This document shows, piece after piece, positions 61,349-64,000 of a DNA stretch of 64,000 nucleotides. Where the stretch lies: the NCBI GenBank assembly GCA_902779165.1, contig CACZAN010000012.1:1-64000 (forward strand), given 5' to 3'. The notes below the pieces were generated by a model, which worked only from the letters and a program-made list of their open reading frames with translations, was not told the origin of the DNA and did no database searches. This stretch comes from an uncultured Bacteroidales bacterium (GTDB lineage Bacteria; Bacteroidota; Bacteroidia; Bacteroidales; Bacteroidaceae). How positions within the stretch are numbered: position 1 is the first letter of the stretch; each line of letters starts with the position of its first letter. A program made the position numbers and the translations under genes.

Positions 61349-61430
61349 CGCACTTGCTGATGAAGAAACTCTACTTTCCCACGCAGAAGCATGTTCTTGT
61401 ATAGTAAGAGATTTGTTTCAATTATCAATA
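61341..61430 (+). pseudogene. Possible relic of an exonuclease C-terminus
   Basis: An ATG overlapping the RhuM-Doc stop opens NNALADEETLLSHAEACSCI then VRDLFQL, in frame with the DUF6140-like gene. It resembles HHALADAEACAWIAREIL at the end of the exonuclease at 59800, with a 6-7 residue insertion. It may be a leftover from a duplication or insertion of the RhuM-Doc gene. The resemblance is short and could be chance. Confidence 0.35.
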
Positions 61431-61445
61431 ATTGAAAAAACAACC

Positions 61446-61667
61446 ATGAGTAAAGTCTTTAGAATTACGCCCAAACGAGTGAAACGCTCTAATGGGCAGG
61501 TGTTGACACCAGACATGTCAATTACCGTGACCACTCGGTCACATACCACCACTCCGTTCTACAATGGAGCAAAGGAAATACAAGAGCAGTACATGCGTAT
61601 GTATCAGTTTGACTACAAGAAAGCATGTTGCTCCGCAAGTGATTTTGAATTTGAAAAGTTGGACTAA
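61446..61667 (+). CDS. Small DUF6140-like protein
   Basis: A 73-residue protein (MSKVFRITPKRVKRSNGQVL, then PDMSITVTTRSHTTTPF and a C-terminal YQFDYKKACCSASDFEFEKL). I recall this as DUF6140, a small Bacteroidetes family of unknown function found beside RM, repair and mobile genes. ATG 61446 is chosen because it begins the conserved part; an in-frame ATG at 61341 would add an exonuclease-like relic. The basic start and the Cys pair suggest nucleic-acid or protein binding. It is the first AT-rich gene of the right-hand island. Confidence 0.65.
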   Translation: MSKVFRITPKRVKRSNGQVLTPDMSITVTTRSHTTTPFYNGAKEIQEQYMRMYQFDYKKACCSASDFEFEKLD

Positions 61668-61683
61668 ATTAAAGATTTATGAT

Positions 61684-62238
61684 ATGACCTACAAAGAACT
61701 TGACAATTTAATTACCTTTAAAATGGGGCTTCCCTCTCTCTATCACATTATGCTTGGGATGTCTGTGGATGAAACAGATGAATTCCAAAACGAGTTAGAT
61801 AATCAACAGACAGACAACTATAACTTGAATGATTTTCTGAAAGAATATGGGGTCATTGTTGAGAGAGAAGGATTTACAGAAAAGATGCTCATCCACGACA
61901 TGTCTGTCTCTATCCCAGTAGAACATATAACAGAACACAGCATCAAGAGATTATATGATGAGTTAGCAGCACGAATGAATGTCGTGAATAAACAGTTTAG
62001 CATCACGACCAATGCAGATGATTCCATTATTGATCTGGATGCTAAGATTCATACAGATTGGTTTGATGTGAAATTCACCCGATTCACTGATGAAGAGAAA
62101 GGAATGGACAATGTTGTTATTTCTTTCATTTGTGAAGACGATGTGAATTTAGATAAACTTCGTTGTATAGCTATTATTGCTGACAATGAAAAAGGATTTG
62201 CGGAAGAGATTTTTGAGTATGTGAATCAGAATAGTTAG
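61684..62238 (+). CDS. Unknown AT-rich island protein
   Basis: A 184-residue acidic cytosolic protein I do not recognise. ATG 61684 (MTYKELDNLITFKMGLPSLY) starts 17 bp after the DUF6140-like stop; the frame extends upstream but lacks family-like sequence there. It is alpha/beta with no membrane segment or signal; segments such as NVVNKQFSITTNADDSIIDL and FTRFTDEEKGMDNVVISFIC are strand-rich. It lies 23 bp before McrB and shares its low GC, so it may be part of the same system. Confidence 0.7.
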   Translation: MTYKELDNLITFKMGLPSLYHIMLGMSVDETDEFQNELDNQQTDNYNLNDFLKEYGVIVEREGFTEKMLIHDMSVSIPVEHITEHSIKRLYDELAARMNVVNKQFSITTNADDSIIDLDAKIHTDWFDVKFTRFTDEEKGMDNVVISFICEDDVNLDKLRCIAIIADNEKGFAEEIFEYVNQNS

Positions 62239-62261
62239 AACTATTTAAACATAAAGAAATT

Positions 62262-63803
62262 ATGGATATTAAAAGCATTTCATTAGAAAAACTTGTTGAG
62301 AAAATCAACAATGACATGGGACACAATTTTTGTGACACGTTTCGTTACAAGCGCAAAGAGCTTAGTAATTCTGGACGTGCTTCATCTGCTGATATATTAT
62401 TCAAATTTGTAGATGGAGATCGTGACTGGGTTATTAATGAAGGTGGAGGAAAAGAAGTCCAATACCATTTTTATGCTCGCCAAAACGAGGTAGGATATGG
62501 CTTGGGGTTTAATGCTCAATATGTCCCTTTTGCTAACGAAAAGAGCCCTGTGGATTATATTATGCCTTTCGTAAAAGCGTTCTTAACATTAAAAAGAAAT
62601 AAAGACAAAACTTTAGCTGTTGCGGAAGCTGAAGGCTTTTCCCTAATAGAAGGAAACGGATGGGATGGACTTAAAAACATAAAAAATGGCGAGTACTATT
62701 TATTTGGCAAAAATATAAAAATACAAGATGGTATTTTTCCTGATGAAGAATATAGTCAAATGTTAGAGTACATAAAAAAGGAGTTGTTTGATTTGTATGT
62801 AGCAATTTGGAAACAAAAGATAGAAATGGAAAAGAAAAATGAAACAATAGGGAAGTTAGTGGAATTATTAACTTCTAATTACAACTTGATTTTTACAGGT
62901 GCTCCTGGCACTGGTAAAACATACCTTGCGCAGCAAATAGCAAAGGAAATGGGATGCAGTGAGACTCGTATGGGATTCGTTCAGTTTCACCCGTCTTACG
63001 ACTATACTGACTTCGTTGAAGGACTTCGCCCTAAACAAGATGATAGTGGAAATATAGGTTTTGAGCCTAAAGACGGCATCTTCAAAAAGTTCTGTGAAAA
63101 TGCATTGCTGGCTTATCTCTCAAATGCTGACAAAGCTCCTAAATATGTTTTCATCATAGACGAGATTAATCGTGGTGAAATATCTAAAATATTTGGTGAA
63201 CTTTTCTTCTCTATAGATTCGGGGTATCGAGTAACAAAGGAAATGATTGACGATCACCGCTCTGGTAAAAGTCCATTAGTGACTATAAGAACCCAATATT
63301 CTAATATGTGTAAGCGCCCTAATGCTTTTGACGAGGCTTTAGGTATTACGGACGCAAATGATTTTGGCCACTTCTTTGTTCCCGATAATGTCTATATCAT
63401 AGGCACAATGAACGACATTGACCGGAGTGTAGAGAGTATGGACTTCGCCTTCCGTCGTCGTTTTGCTTTTAAAGAGATTAAAGCATCAGAAAACTTGGGG
63501 ATGCTGGACGACCTGGAAGATAAGGATAACATTATTAAGAGAATGGAGAATCTGAATGCTGCCATTGAAAAAGTAGAAGGTCTTTCTTCCGCTTATCATA
63601 TTGGTGGTAGCTACTTTATGAAGCTCAAGTTATATCAGAATGAAGACAAAAGCTACGACTATGATTCCCTGTGGAATAATCATCTTGAGGGCTTGTTAAT
63701 GGAATACCTCAGAGGCATGGCTGATGCTGAAAAGAAAGTAAAGGAGTTAAAAGAATACTACGATTTAAAACAAATCGCATCAAGAGATGTGGATAACGAA
63801 TGA
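62262..63803 (+). CDS. mcrB: McrB-like GTPase of a type IV restriction system
   Basis: A 513-residue AAA+ motor. The N-terminal domain (about 1-195) resembles MrcB-N/DUF3578 (GRASSADILFKFVDGDRDWV) and is expected to read modified DNA. The AAA+ domain (about 200-450) has Walker A GAPGTGKTYLAQQ near 213, Walker B YVFIIDEINRGEISKIFGEL and the McrB GTP signature GTMNDIDRSVESMDFAFRRR. With McrC it would cleave methylated foreign DNA. Its stop overlaps the McrC start by four bases (ATGA at 63800). Both are AT-rich relative to the rest, consistent with transfer. Confidence 0.92.
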   Translation: MDIKSISLEKLVEKINNDMGHNFCDTFRYKRKELSNSGRASSADILFKFVDGDRDWVINEGGGKEVQYHFYARQNEVGYGLGFNAQYVPFANEKSPVDYIMPFVKAFLTLKRNKDKTLAVAEAEGFSLIEGNGWDGLKNIKNGEYYLFGKNIKIQDGIFPDEEYSQMLEYIKKELFDLYVAIWKQKIEMEKKNETIGKLVELLTSNYNLIFTGAPGTGKTYLAQQIAKEMGCSETRMGFVQFHPSYDYTDFVEGLRPKQDDSGNIGFEPKDGIFKKFCENALLAYLSNADKAPKYVFIIDEINRGEISKIFGELFFSIDSGYRVTKEMIDDHRSGKSPLVTIRTQYSNMCKRPNAFDEALGITDANDFGHFFVPDNVYIIGTMNDIDRSVESMDFAFRRRFAFKEIKASENLGMLDDLEDKDNIIKRMENLNAAIEKVEGLSSAYHIGGSYFMKLKLYQNEDKSYDYDSLWNNHLEGLLMEYLRGMADAEKKVKELKEYYDLKQIASRDVDNE

Positions 63804-64000
63804 GAATACAGCAATTTCGAATCAAGGATAATCATCAGGGACTACCGTTAGCCGAATGGAGGGACGAATCTGATAGAACATTCTCTGACGAAAACAGGAA
63901 TGATTTGCAGCTGATAGCCAATACGTCAGTAGAAGAATTGGTCGAGTCAAGTCCTGAGCTACTGGTCTTTCCTCACAACCTCAACCAAAATGGGGATGAG
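63800..64000 (+). CDS. mcrC: McrC-like nuclease subunit, N-terminus only (window ends)
   Basis: ATG 63800 overlaps the McrB stop, and 67 codons are open to the window edge (MRIQQFRIKDNHQGLPLAEW onward to LLVFPHNLNQNGDE). The ELLVFPHNLNQNGD stretch is like the beginning of McrC proteins, which continue to a DUF2357/PD-(D/E)XK nuclease domain, not visible here. The assignment rests mainly on the coupling to McrB. Confidence 0.7.
   Translation, partial: MRIQQFRIKDNHQGLPLAEWRDESDRTFSDENRNDLQLIANTSVEELVESSPELLVFPHNLNQNGDE

Noticed and set aside
1..64000. tRNA or rRNA genes
   Set aside because: No tRNA-like cloverleaf or rRNA segment was noticed in the short intergenic gaps; a covariance-model scan would be needed for certainty.

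Overview
The window reads as chromosomal DNA of a Bacteroidales bacterium, most likely a Prevotella-like (Prevotellaceae) gut or rumen organism. The evidence is the many TAnnTTTG -7 boxes ahead of genes, secreted proteins ending in a GIYI-x-GGRK-type tail, the fused MurF-alanine racemase, a long LysS with a C-terminal extension, an SDR-type threonine dehydrogenase divergent from kbl, DUF4230/DUF4738 lipoproteins and an acyl-ACP thioesterase. Most genes are GC-rich; the last roughly 3 kb are visibly AT-richer. No rRNA, tRNA or CRISPR array was recognised.

Layout. 1-7.4 kb: tail of a secreted protein, an AraC regulator, a fasciclin-domain lipoprotein and a 1170-aa secreted protein with lectin-like and F5/8C-like regions. 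7.6-11.8 kb: acyl-ACP thioesterase, GH29 alpha-L-fucosidase and a large RluA-type pseudouridine synthase with a TTG start. 11.8-17.1 kb (minus strand): L-rhamnose utilisation genes (rhamnose isomerase, LrgA/LrgB pair, MFS permease, rhamnulose-1-P aldolase) with an aquaporin upstream; rhamnulokinase is absent. 17.3-23.5 kb: lysS, gpsA, pgi, a HAD phosphatase and fucO (lactaldehyde reductase), the last able to use the lactaldehyde made by the aldolase. 23.6-31.6 kb: two DUF4230 proteins, a DUF4738 lipoprotein, rfbC and rfbB (dTDP-rhamnose synthesis; rfbA and rfbD are not here), a helix-hairpin-helix outer-membrane-type protein and an SF1 helicase. 31.7-36.3 kb: an RND pump lacking adaptor and outer-membrane partners, and a DUF1080 protein. 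36.3-39 kb: a YhcG/DUF1016 PD-(D/E)XK protein followed by about 1.1 kb of repeats and gene relics. 39-58.3 kb: a large MG2-like protein divergent from a TPR-transmembrane-HTH sensor, a sialate O-acetylesterase, the dxs-trkA-TonB receptor run, a GSCFA protein, murF-alr, kbl/tdh, and an unknown secreted protein. 58.8-64 kb: a probable defence island (WYL regulator, DEDDh exonuclease, RhuM-Doc/Fic fusion, DUF6140-like protein, unknown protein, McrB, start of McrC).

The most unusual content is repeat DNA. A GC-rich palindromic element lies in frame inside the RND gene as a 113-bp copy with perfect 34-bp inverted ends. Related arms lie in the TonB receptor gene and at the start of gpsA. A MITE-like element of about 545 bp has inverted ends carrying alternating CG tracts and encloses a cluster of GTTCCA palindromes. 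There is also a 112-bp near-perfect palindrome, a 22-bp tandem repeat, a four-hairpin spacer, and a KilA-N pseudogene with an in-frame stop. Coordinates, motifs and repeats were read by eye; family names rest on recognition, not on database searches.
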